Shown piece after piece: positions 26,073-33,126 of a DNA stretch of 35,086 nt. Under the pieces are notes generated by a model. That model saw only the letters and a program-made list of their open reading frames with translations. It ran no database searches and had not been told where the DNA came from. Source of the stretch: an uncultured bacterium (GTDB lineage: Bacteria; Cyanobacteriota; Vampirovibrionia; Gastranaerophilales; Gastranaerophilaceae); NCBI GenBank assembly GCA_902777605.1, contig CACYUI010000016.1, positions 1 through 35,086 on the forward strand, in the 5' to 3' direction. The position numbers and the translations under genes were made by a program. Every line of letters starts with the position of its first letter. Positions within the stretch are counted from its first letter, which is position 1.

Positions 26073-26699
26073 TTAAAAACCATTTTGTTGAAGGAATTCC
26101 AAGCTTATTCCTGACCTATTATCTCTCGTTGATAAAAATTTTTCAACATATTTGGCTAAAATGTCTGTTTCAATATTTACAATATCACCATTTTTAATTT
26201 CTTTTAGTGATGTATTTTCTACAGTATGCGGAATTACCGCTACCATAATAGAATTCGAATTTTGTTCAGCAACTGTTAAACTTATGCCATTAATAGTTAT
26301 TGAGCCCTTTTTTACAACATATTTTTCTTCTTTTTTATCCAGTTCGATAACTAAGTTATAAAATTCACCATTTTTCGTAAATGATTTTACAATACCTGTG
26401 CCATCTACATGCCCGGAAACTATATGGCCACCAAATCTTCCATTTACAGACACTGCCCTTTCAAGATTTACAGCCATTCCAACTTTAAACTTACACAACG
26501 ATGTAACATTAAATGTTTCAGGAGATACATCTGCAATAAAACCATCTTTTACAAAATTTGTTACCGTTAAACAAACTCCATTTACAGCAATACTATCTCC
26601 TATTTTTGTTCCTTCAAGAACCTTTTTAGCTTGCAGAGATATACTTTTATTTGTGATAGTTACAATTTTTCCGATTTCTTCAATAATGCCTGTAAACAT
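26073..26699 (-). CDS. ribE: Riboflavin synthase, alpha subunit
   Basis: Dismutates two 6,7-dimethyl-8-ribityllumazines to riboflavin and the pyrimidinedione. Two lumazine-binding barrels repeat: MFTGIIEEIG with AVNGVCLTV in the first, GGHIVSGHVDGTG with TINGISLTVAE in the second. The N-terminal MFTGIIE is fully conserved. 208 residues is normal. The ATG lacks a ribosome site, but an extended -10 box ends 6 nt before it, predicting a leaderless mRNA. ribD and ribH are not in the window, and no FMN riboswitch was seen in the 48-nt gap upstream. Confidence 0.95.
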   Translation of the reverse strand: MFTGIIEEIGKIVTITNKSISLQAKKVLEGTKIGDSIAVNGVCLTVTNFVKDGFIADVSPETFNVTSLCKFKVGMAVNLERAVSVNGRFGGHIVSGHVDGTGIVKSFTKNGEFYNLVIELDKKEEKYVVKKGSITINGISLTVAEQNSNSIMVAVIPHTVENTSLKEIKNGDIVNIETDILAKYVEKFLSTRDNRSGISLEFLQQNGF

Positions 26700-26705
26700 A
26701 GGTAT

Positions 26706-26734
26706 ATATTATCATGGGAAAAGTATTTGTGCAA
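26706..26734 (-). promoter_or_regulatory. ribE promoter, predicted leaderless start
   Basis: Minus strand TTGCAC (26729-26734), exactly 17 nt, extended -10 TGATAATAT (hexamer 26706-26711). Six nt then the ribE ATG, so the first transcribed base should be at or next to the A of ATG. Confidence 0.65.
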
Positions 26735-26747
26735 AAAACAATTATAA

Positions 26748-27626
26748 TTATTCTTCTATTTGTTCTTGTATTTCTGTTTCTACATCTTTTTTCACAGTTG
26801 TTTCAGTTTCTGCAATTTCTGCATGAACATCTTTTTCTACGACTTCATTTTCTATTGCATTTTCTACAACTGAACAGTTAACTAATTTTTTTTCGTGCTT
26901 AAGTTCTCTTTTTAATGCCTTTTTCTCTTTTTTCTCAATTCTATGTGCAGCTTGACGCTCAAATCTTGCATTTCGCTTATCTATTTTTTCAATAAGCTTA
27001 TCTACTTTTTCAGGTTTTATATCCTTTATTTTTACTTGATCTCCATCGGTCAACTCAATCGGCTTACCTTTTTGTGGAAACCAAAAAATTGAATTATCAT
27101 ATGCATTTCTAACACCCGCCTTAAACCAATGAGGATGTTTTTTTCTTTGTATAGCACCCTTTATAAAGAAATACCCAATATCAACACCCGGTGCAAATAC
27201 TGATGCACCTTGAGCAAGAACGAGTTCGGTTCCCAAAATCCATGCTTCTTTTTTGTCAATTTCTTCATACTTTCTTATTGTTAAATATATATTTTTATCT
27301 TGAACATCCAGAGGAACTGAACAATCTTGAAGTGTATAACTTTTAAGTTTGCATAATATTAAACCGCCTTTATGCCATCTTAGCTCTCTTTGTGCCCTAA
27401 TCACTTCAAGTGTAATGGTTGAATTTTCAGGAATATTAATTATGCTTGGAACAGTTTGAGCTTCGGTTACCTTCAATTGAATTTCATTAGGTAAATCTTT
27501 ATACATAATAGTAAAATCATCATTTACATCAGCATGCATTTTTATATTACTTTTTGCATAAGAAACTCCGCTAAAAAGTATCAAAGAAAATCCTATAACT
27601 ATTATCTTTATATAAAAGCTCTTCAT
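26748..27626 (-). CDS. Exported protein of unknown function with charged C-terminal tail
   Basis: Signal peptide MKSFYIKIIVIGFSLILFSG, cleavage after SYA. Residues 25-200 look like beta-rich periplasmic domain(s): SIINIPENSTITLEVI and VPLDVQDKNIYLTIRKYEEI. The C-terminus (about 210-290) is highly charged: a Lys/Arg-rich helix (RIEKKEKKALKRELKHEKK) then a Glu-rich tail ending EIQEQIEE. An alternative TTG start at 27635 adds three residues; ATG 27626 is preferred by codon but AAGG lies 13 nt upstream, so the choice is open. No domain recognised. The tail could be a coiled-coil or wall-contact region. ribE follows 48 nt on with its own promoter. Confidence 0.6.
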   Translation of the reverse strand: MKSFYIKIIVIGFSLILFSGVSYAKSNIKMHADVNDDFTIMYKDLPNEIQLKVTEAQTVPSIINIPENSTITLEVIRAQRELRWHKGGLILCKLKSYTLQDCSVPLDVQDKNIYLTIRKYEEIDKKEAWILGTELVLAQGASVFAPGVDIGYFFIKGAIQRKKHPHWFKAGVRNAYDNSIFWFPQKGKPIELTDGDQVKIKDIKPEKVDKLIEKIDKRNARFERQAAHRIEKKEKKALKRELKHEKKLVNCSVVENAIENEVVEKDVHAEIAETETTVKKDVETEIQEQIEE

Positions 27627-27691
27627 TACATTCAAAAAACCTTATGATACCATATCTAAAATATAACACACAAATATAAAAGTTTTTATCG

Positions 27692-27697
27692 TATAAT
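27692..27697 (+). promoter_or_regulatory. -10 box of the HAD gene, predicted leaderless start
   Basis: Consensus TATAAT ends 6 nt before the ATG at 27704, the same spacing as at pgeF and ribE. No good -35 is seen. The AAGGGA directly abutting the ATG is too close to act as a ribosome site. Confidence 0.45.
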
Positions 27698-27703
27698 AAG
27701 GGA

Positions 27704-28330
27704 ATGGAAAATATAAAATCAATATACTGTGATTTTGACGGAACAATAACAAAAAAAGATGCCGTTAATACTTTTTTCGAAATGTATGCATCACCCGAGT
27801 GGCTTGAGTATGAGCAGCTGTGGATTGATGGGAAAATAACCTCTCAGGAAAATGCAATAGCACAAGTAGCATTATTACAAAATGTTTCACAAAAACAACT
27901 AAATGATTATATAAATAACATTGAGATTGATGACTATTTTTTAGAATTCGTTAAATTTACAAAAAATAACAATATAAAACTTACTATTTTAAGTGACGGG
28001 TTTGATTTATTTATATATAAGACATTGGGAAGGTTCGGCATAAAAGATATTCCAATTTATGCAAATCACTTAATTTATAAAAACGGAAGTTTCAAAATTG
28101 AATTTCCTTATAGAAATGTTAAGTGTGATATTGGAGCAGGTATGTGCAAATGTAACAAAATTAAAGAAGAAAAATTTTGTTACATAGGGGACGGAACTAG
28201 CGATTTATGCGTAGCTAAGCGGGCACATATTTTATTCGCAACAAAAAATTTGCATAAGTTTTGTAAACAAAATGAAATAAAACATTATCACTTTGAGTCT
28301 TTTCGTAATATTATAGATATGTTGATATAG
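27704..28330 (+). CDS. HAD-superfamily phosphatase (MtnX/SerB-like)
   Basis: Phosphomonoesterase with motif I DFDGTIT (nucleophile Asp10, acid/base Asp12), motif II ILSDG, and motif IV GDGTSD. The helical cap between motifs I and II (WLEYEQLWIDGKITSQENAI) resembles MtnX of the methionine salvage pathway and phosphoserine phosphatase-like enzymes. No other methionine-salvage gene is near, so substrate is open. 208 residues is normal for MtnX-like proteins. It is followed 28 nt later by an aminotransferase and is likely the first gene of an operon (HAD, aminotransferase, hydrolase, 4-TM protein). Confidence 0.8.
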   Translation: MENIKSIYCDFDGTITKKDAVNTFFEMYASPEWLEYEQLWIDGKITSQENAIAQVALLQNVSQKQLNDYINNIEIDDYFLEFVKFTKNNNIKLTILSDGFDLFIYKTLGRFGIKDIPIYANHLIYKNGSFKIEFPYRNVKCDIGAGMCKCNKIKEEKFCYIGDGTSDLCVAKRAHILFATKNLHKFCKQNEIKHYHFESFRNIIDMLI

Positions 28331-28358
28331 ATATATTTAATATAAATGGGTGTGGAAA

Positions 28359-29795
28359 ATGGCAATATTAGAACAAGACATTAGATCCAACCTGAGAAAA
28401 ATAAGCTCTCAGGAAAACAATGAAAAAGTGTACATGACCGATAGCGAATTATTAAGTATTGATAAAGAATATTGTACTTATGGCGATAAGGTGCATGCAG
28501 TACCTGTTCCAAAAATCTTCAGAGATTGTAATGGTGTTTTTATGTATGATTCGGAAGATACACCGTATTTGGACTTAGAAATGTGGTTTGCGGCATGCAA
28601 TTTAGGATACAAAAACAAAAGAGTCAGAGATGCTGTTGTTGATCAAATTGATACTTTGCCACAAATTTCATCTCATTTTCAATATGATTACAAAGTCTTA
28701 TTATCAGAAAAAATTGCGAAAGCTAATATAAAAAGATTTGGTAAAAAAGGTAGAGTTCACTTTAATGTAGGTGGTTCTCAAGTAATTGAAGATGCTCTTA
28801 AATTGGTTAGAAACTATACTCATAAAAATAGAGTATTTTCATTCTATGGCGGCTTTCACGGTCGTACTTTAGGAGCAAGCTGCTTAACAGCCGGTTATCG
28901 TTACAGAAAACCATTCGGTCATTTTAGTGACGAGGCTCATTTTGTTCCTTATCCATATTGCTACAGATGTCCATATGGTAAACATTGTGACTCTTGTAAT
29001 TACTATTGTGTTCAACAACTCAGAAGAGAATTTGAAGACAATTGTGCAGGTATTTATGATCATTCTTCAAAAGAATGTGCAATGGGTGCTTTCTTTGTTG
29101 AACCAGTGCAAGGTTCAGGCGGATATATCATTCCACCAAAAGGATACTTTAAAGAACTTAAAAAAGTTCTTGATGATTTTGGAGTTCTTTTGGTAGATGA
29201 CGAAATTCAAATGGGATTCTACAGAACAGGAAAACTATGGGCTATGGAACATTATGATGTTAAGCCTGATGTTATTACTTTCAGCAAATCATTAACTAAC
29301 GGTTTGAATCCTCTAGGCGGTATGTGGGCAAAAGAAGAATTAATTAATCCTGAAATTTGGCCAAACGGCAGAACACACTCAACATTCTGCAACAATCCAA
29401 TAGGCATGAGAGCCGGTTATGAAGTTATGACAATATTTGAAGAAGGTGACTTTGAAAGAGAAGTTGCAAATAAGGGTAAATACTTCTTAGACGGTTTAAA
29501 AACATTAGAAAAGAAACATAAACGAATTGGCATGGTTGATGGTTTAGGACTTGCTCTTAGAATTGAATGTGTTACAGAAGACGGTTACACCCCAGATCCT
29601 AAACTTCTTAATGACATTTTAGAAGAAGGTTTAAAAGGTGATTTAAGATATAACGGTAAAAAATGCGGTATTATCTTAAATAAAGGCAGCCACTATAACA
29701 ATTCTATTACATTAGTTCCTGCTGTTACCATTTCTTATGCAGAAATTGATATGGCAATATCACTTATTGACCAGTTGTTTACGAGGTTGTCATAG
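28359..29795 (+). CDS. Class III PLP-dependent aminotransferase with Cys-rich insert
   Basis: Omega-amino acid / ornithine-type aminotransferase fold. PLP Lys310 lies in TFSKSLTNG; Asp281 in VDDEIQMGFYRTG binds the pyridine nitrogen; GGFHGRTLGA holds the phosphate/ring contact; NVGGSQVIEDALKL matches family sequence. A cysteine cluster at 201-217 (CYRCPYGKHCDSCNYYC, five Cys) also occurs in some 4-aminobutyrate/putrescine-type members and may bind metal. A GTG at 28350 is in frame, but the ATG at 28359 is preferred with GTGTGGA before it. Its stop TAG overlaps the GTG start of the hydrolase by one base. Substrate not decidable; diamine or amino-acid substrates are the usual ones. Confidence 0.85.
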   Translation: MAILEQDIRSNLRKISSQENNEKVYMTDSELLSIDKEYCTYGDKVHAVPVPKIFRDCNGVFMYDSEDTPYLDLEMWFAACNLGYKNKRVRDAVVDQIDTLPQISSHFQYDYKVLLSEKIAKANIKRFGKKGRVHFNVGGSQVIEDALKLVRNYTHKNRVFSFYGGFHGRTLGASCLTAGYRYRKPFGHFSDEAHFVPYPYCYRCPYGKHCDSCNYYCVQQLRREFEDNCAGIYDHSSKECAMGAFFVEPVQGSGGYIIPPKGYFKELKKVLDDFGVLLVDDEIQMGFYRTGKLWAMEHYDVKPDVITFSKSLTNGLNPLGGMWAKEELINPEIWPNGRTHSTFCNNPIGMRAGYEVMTIFEEGDFEREVANKGKYFLDGLKTLEKKHKRIGMVDGLGLALRIECVTEDGYTPDPKLLNDILEEGLKGDLRYNGKKCGIILNKGSHYNNSITLVPAVTISYAEIDMAISLIDQLFTRLS

Positions 29796-30637
29796 TGTCG
29801 AGCAGTATCGATTTTGAACTGTTACATACTGAAGATGAAATTCAAGAAAACAAGAATGCTGTATTGTTATTTCATGGGCTCACAGGTAGTCCTTATGAAA
29901 TGAAAAAATATGGCGATTTCTTGTATAAAAACGGATACGATGTTTTTTGTTATTCATTTCCGGGGCATGGTGACAGAATTAGTGAAATTGAAACTGTTAC
30001 TTGGCAGGATTGGTGTAAATTTGCACAGGAAAAATACGACTTGCTCAGACAAAAATACAACAATTTTTATGTATCAGGACTCTGTCTTGGTGCTGCCATG
30101 GCAGTATATTTAGGAGAGTACAATAAAGATATTACAGGCATTATTGCTCTTTCTACAACACTGTTTTTGGATGGTTTTTGCATTCCTTGGACAGTAAAAC
30201 TATTACCATTTGCCCTAAGTACAATTATAAGATTTTATTTTACATTTCCGGAAGATGATTGTTTTGGTGTAAAAAATGAACGCACAAGGAAAAGCTTGGC
30301 AAAAATGACTGCTAAGGCAAATGTTAGCATGGACAATTATCCTCTCAATTGTGTTGACGGACTTTTGAAATTGTCTAAAAATGTAAGAAAAAATCTTGCA
30401 AAAGTAACATGCCCGATATTATGTATTCATTCAAAATATGATAATCTTGCAAGCGTAAAAGGTGCAAAAATTGTTATCAATGGAGTATCTTCCCCATGCA
30501 AAAAATATGTAGAAATAGAAGATAGTTATCACATGGTTCTATATGATAACGAAAAAGAATTTGTTATGAATACAGCTAAAGAATTTATGGAAGAAGTTGC
30601 ACCAAAATACGAGGAAAGAGTTTTAGAAACAGTATGA
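29795..30637 (+). CDS. Alpha/beta hydrolase with Cys nucleophile (Est30-like)
   Basis: Carboxylesterase/monoacylglycerol-lipase-like fold: oxyanion segment LFHGLTGSPYEM, PGHGDR loop, nucleophile elbow SGLCLGAAMA, then Asp216 (HSKYDNLAS) and His246 (DSYHMVLYDNE). The elbow has Cys97 in place of the usual Ser (GxSxG becomes GLCLG). The triad would be Cys-Asp-His, as in dienelactone hydrolase; thioester or lactone chemistry is possible but unproven. GTG start, GAGG about 9 nt upstream, overlapping the aminotransferase stop by one base; its own stop overlaps the next ATG (ATGA). So it is translationally coupled on both sides. 280 residues. Confidence 0.8.
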   Translation: MSSSIDFELLHTEDEIQENKNAVLLFHGLTGSPYEMKKYGDFLYKNGYDVFCYSFPGHGDRISEIETVTWQDWCKFAQEKYDLLRQKYNNFYVSGLCLGAAMAVYLGEYNKDITGIIALSTTLFLDGFCIPWTVKLLPFALSTIIRFYFTFPEDDCFGVKNERTRKSLAKMTAKANVSMDNYPLNCVDGLLKLSKNVRKNLAKVTCPILCIHSKYDNLASVKGAKIVINGVSSPCKKYVEIEDSYHMVLYDNEKEFVMNTAKEFMEEVAPKYEERVLETV

Positions 30638-30975
30638 TAATTGCCGCAGGAATAACACTAATATTTAACCTATTAACTATACTAATACTTCTATTTGGTC
30701 TGTTTTATCAATTTGAAAACCCCAAAAATAAAGCGGTATATGGTTATGTTATGGCCGGAGGAATGATTCCTTATCTAATTCTGCTATCTTTGTATATTTT
30801 ATTAGAATTAGCATACAAAAACAGTTACTCATCTGCTATTCTAATTTTATGCATTCTTTCACCTTTCGTCATTGGAAAATTAGTAACTTATGAAACATTA
30901 AAAAAATATACATTTATTCAAATTATTTGTTTCTCTGTTAGTGTCGCATTCTTAGTTTTAAAATATTTTATTTAA
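30634..30975 (+). CDS. Small four-helix membrane protein, unknown family
   Basis: 113 residues almost wholly in four hydrophobic segments: IIAAGITLIFNLLTILILLF, YVMAGGMIPYLILLSLYILL, AILILCILSPFVIG and FIQIICFSVSVAFLVL. It starts at an ATG overlapping the hydrolase stop (ATGA), so it belongs to that operon. No charged catalytic residues in the helices. It may anchor or feed the pathway at the membrane. Family not recognised. Confidence 0.65.
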   Translation: MIIAAGITLIFNLLTILILLFGLFYQFENPKNKAVYGYVMAGGMIPYLILLSLYILLELAYKNSYSSAILILCILSPFVIGKLVTYETLKKYTFIQIICFSVSVAFLVLKYFI

Positions 30976-31039
30976 GATAACTGATAGTATTACTACTTTT
31001 ATCCAATGTATTATATTTATATTTTGAGAAAATATAAAT

Positions 31040-31429
31040 ATGTACAATTCTGTTTGGTATAACAATTTAATACGACCATTTTTAGCTCCACCTTCATACA
31101 TTTTTACACCTGTATGGATTGTCCTTTACTTGAGTATAATAATTGCCTTAATATTGTACATAACCTCTTTTAGTATTAAAGATAAAAAAATAGGATACAT
31201 ATTTTTTACCATACAACTAATATTAAATTTAATCTGGAGTCCTATTTTTTTCGGTATGCAAAACATTTTGCTTGCACTAATTATAATTTTACTCATGGAT
31301 GTATTTTTAGTACTTACAATTAAAAAGTTCTACTCTATATCAAAACTATCAGGATTAATCTTAATCCCTTACCTTATTTGGATACTCTTTGCCACATATC
31401 TTAATATAGGATATTTTGTATTGAATTAA
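31040..31429 (+). CDS. tspO: TspO/MBR-family membrane protein, short form
   Basis: Family binds porphyrins and cholesterol-like ligands at membranes. Signature segments: LIRPFLAPPSYIFTPVWIVL, then QLILNLIWSPIFFG and PYLIWILFATYLNIGYFVLN. The usual first transmembrane helix before the WY..L..P segment is missing: the protein starts at MYNSVWYNNL, and an in-frame stop five codons upstream rules out an extension. So four helices instead of five, 129 residues instead of about 150-160. The start has no clear ribosome site. It sits 64 nt after the 4-TM gene and may share its transcript. Confidence 0.85.
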   Translation: MYNSVWYNNLIRPFLAPPSYIFTPVWIVLYLSIIIALILYITSFSIKDKKIGYIFFTIQLILNLIWSPIFFGMQNILLALIIILLMDVFLVLTIKKFYSISKLSGLILIPYLIWILFATYLNIGYFVLN

Positions 31430-31458
31430 TTTTCTTATCTGCTCTACTCAAATAGAAC

Positions 31459-31485
31459 AAAAAAAACTTCTCGATAATCGAGAAG
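31459..31485 (-). terminator. Minus-strand-oriented terminator with no minus-strand gene upstream
   Basis: CTTCTCGAT/ATCGAGAAG (31467-31475, 31477-31485) folds tightly; on the minus strand eight T follow (31459-31466). On the plus strand the hairpin is followed by CGGAAAA, so it does not fit tspO. It implies a minus-strand RNA arising between here and about 31700. Confidence 0.65.
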
Positions 31486-31558
31486 CGGAAAATTAGTTAG
31501 GAAGGGATTTAGGAATAAATTTTGTTTTACCTTAGCTTAGCTTACATCTTACTTACAT

Positions 31559-31577
31559 GTATATAAAGTTTATATAC
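31559..31577. repeat. 9-1-9 palindrome GTATATAAA-G-TTTATATAC
   Basis: A perfect 9-bp dyad with one central base in the spacer between tspO and the MGMAxSQ gene. It contains TATA-type words and may be a promoter on either strand or an operator. Confidence 0.4.
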
Positions 31578-31601
31578 TTTATACAATTTCACTCGCTGAT
31601 A

Positions 31602-31639
31602 GTTTTGTTACATTTCTTAATTAAGAAATGTAACAAAAC
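31602..31639. promoter_or_regulatory. 38-bp perfect palindrome upstream of the MGMAxSQ gene
   Basis: GTTTTGTTACATTTCTTAA (31602-31620) is followed at once by its exact reverse complement (31621-31639), with no spacer. It lies 78 nt before the ATG at 31717. No T-run follows, so an operator or cruciform-forming site is likelier than a terminator. The half site AAGAAATGTAACAA recurs at 12194-12207 upstream of the sister gene. Confidence 0.7.
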
Positions 31640-31716
31640 AGCTTTTAACCCTAAAGTTTTTGACTGAGCGTGCCGTAAATCATGGTACTAGGGAAATTAT
31701 AAGGAAAAGTACCACC

Positions 31717-32889
31717 ATGGGAATGGCAGCGTCACAAGCACAATTATTATCAATTACAGCGCAGATGCACGACATTGAACGCAAAGCTCAAACTATACAG
31801 AATAGAAAAATTGAACTTGCAACTCAAAAAGATGATCTGTATCAAAAGTACTGCGATGCTTTGGATGCTAAAAAAATACAAGTTGCCATGCCCGATATTA
31901 CAACAGGAAAAATGACATATGTTGATGCAAACTTTAACAATGTTTGCAACTACCAAGAGGGGAGAAATGTACAATATGCTCTTCGCGATGCCAAAACAAA
32001 CAAGGTTATTGTAAGTCAAGATGTATATGATATGTACTATGGAAGCGATGAAGACTTTGCATACAGCAATGATAAATATTCATTTGCTTGGGCAATGCTT
32101 GATTATGACGGACAATTTTGCTTCGAAGATTTTGAAAATAAGGATGGATTCTGTGTTGGGACATGGCAAGAAAGTGATAATGAAGCTGGTGAAGAATTTA
32201 TCACCATGACACAAGCTGAAGAATTGGTTTACCGTAATCATGAAAGTGAATTAGCAGGCAGTTATGACACTTTGCAGCAAGCTATTGAAGGTGGTAATTC
32301 TGGTGAAATAAATGATGCATTAGGAAAATTTAGAGATGAACTATATAGAAAATTCTCAGCAGAAATTCTTGAATATATGAATGTTGGTAAAGACATAATA
32401 TATGATGAAGAAGAGTTTATACTCTCTGATTATCAAGATGAACCTTGGAATCCTGATTTTGACCAAAATGAATTCAATTATTATGTCCGTTTATTTGAGG
32501 AAATACAAGCCTCTGGAGGATGCGAAACCATTGATTCATTGGCAGAAGATGGTGACACCGGAAAAGATTGGTTTAATAGCATGGTTAATTCGGGCAGAGT
32601 ATTAATTGATTTTTATAACACAAATAATCCACAAAAAGGCTGGACAGAAACAAGCGTTGCGACTTCTACTACACAAAACTACTTACAAAAAATTCATGAT
32701 GATTCAAAAGATCAAATTGCAGAAGCAGAATACGAACATGAACTTGGTCTCATAAATGCAAAAGACAAAAGATTTGATCAAGAACTGAGTAACTTAGAAA
32801 CTAAAAGAAGCGCACTTAAAACTCAACAGGATGCACTCAAAACTATTATTGATGACAACCAAGGCAGAACATTTGGTATATTCAGTTAA
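31717..32889 (+). CDS. MGMAxSQ-family protein of unknown function (second copy)
   Basis: 390 residues from the ATG at 31717. An in-frame TTG at 31660 would add 19 residues, but MGMAASQAQLLSITAQ matches the start of the family member at 12380, and AAGGA lies 11 nt upstream. No signal peptide or membrane helix. A helical N-terminus (KIELATQKDDLYQKYCDAL) leads into an acidic, aromatic-rich variable middle (about residues 60-300) and a C-terminal coiled coil ending TQQDALKTIIDDNQGRTFGI. The protein is strongly acidic. Shared ends with the 12380 gene imply common handling, perhaps by a secretion or assembly system. A strong terminator follows about 90 nt downstream. Confidence 0.7.
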   Translation: MGMAASQAQLLSITAQMHDIERKAQTIQNRKIELATQKDDLYQKYCDALDAKKIQVAMPDITTGKMTYVDANFNNVCNYQEGRNVQYALRDAKTNKVIVSQDVYDMYYGSDEDFAYSNDKYSFAWAMLDYDGQFCFEDFENKDGFCVGTWQESDNEAGEEFITMTQAEELVYRNHESELAGSYDTLQQAIEGGNSGEINDALGKFRDELYRKFSAEILEYMNVGKDIIYDEEEFILSDYQDEPWNPDFDQNEFNYYVRLFEEIQASGGCETIDSLAEDGDTGKDWFNSMVNSGRVLIDFYNTNNPQKGWTETSVATSTTQNYLQKIHDDSKDQIAEAEYEHELGLINAKDKRFDQELSNLETKRSALKTQQDALKTIIDDNQGRTFGIFS

Positions 32890-32976
32890 TAGAATTTGTT
32901 TCATTTTAGTTTATTTTTTACCCACCAAAACAATAATCCCTACATAATATAACAATTTTCCCTTTTCCCTTTTTCC

Positions 32977-33005
32977 GCTTGAGTCTATAACTCAAGCTTT
33001 TTTTT
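32977..33005 (+). terminator. Terminator of the MGMAxSQ gene
   Basis: GCTTGAGT (32977-32984), 5-nt loop, ACTCAAGC (32990-32997), then eight T. It lies 88 nt past the stop. Confidence 0.9.
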
Positions 33006-33090
33006 GTGATATGAAATATAGAGTATTTAAACAAACACTTTTTAAACTCAATTGAAAAACCACTTACATATTCTGTTGAGCATAAAAATA

Positions 33091-33099
33091 TGATATAAT
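33091..33099 (+). promoter_or_regulatory. Extended -10 promoter of the prepilin-like gene
   Basis: TGATATAAT (TGn plus consensus TATAAT), about 28 nt before the ATG at 33127. The -35 region is weak (TTCTGT), as is usual for extended -10 promoters. Confidence 0.6.
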
Positions 33100-33126
33100 T
33101 AGTTTATAAAAAAGAGGTACTTAAAT

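Noticed and set aside
26700-26747. FMN riboswitch before ribE
   Set aside because: The gap is only 48 nt and holds a promoter; none of the conserved RFN element sequence is present.
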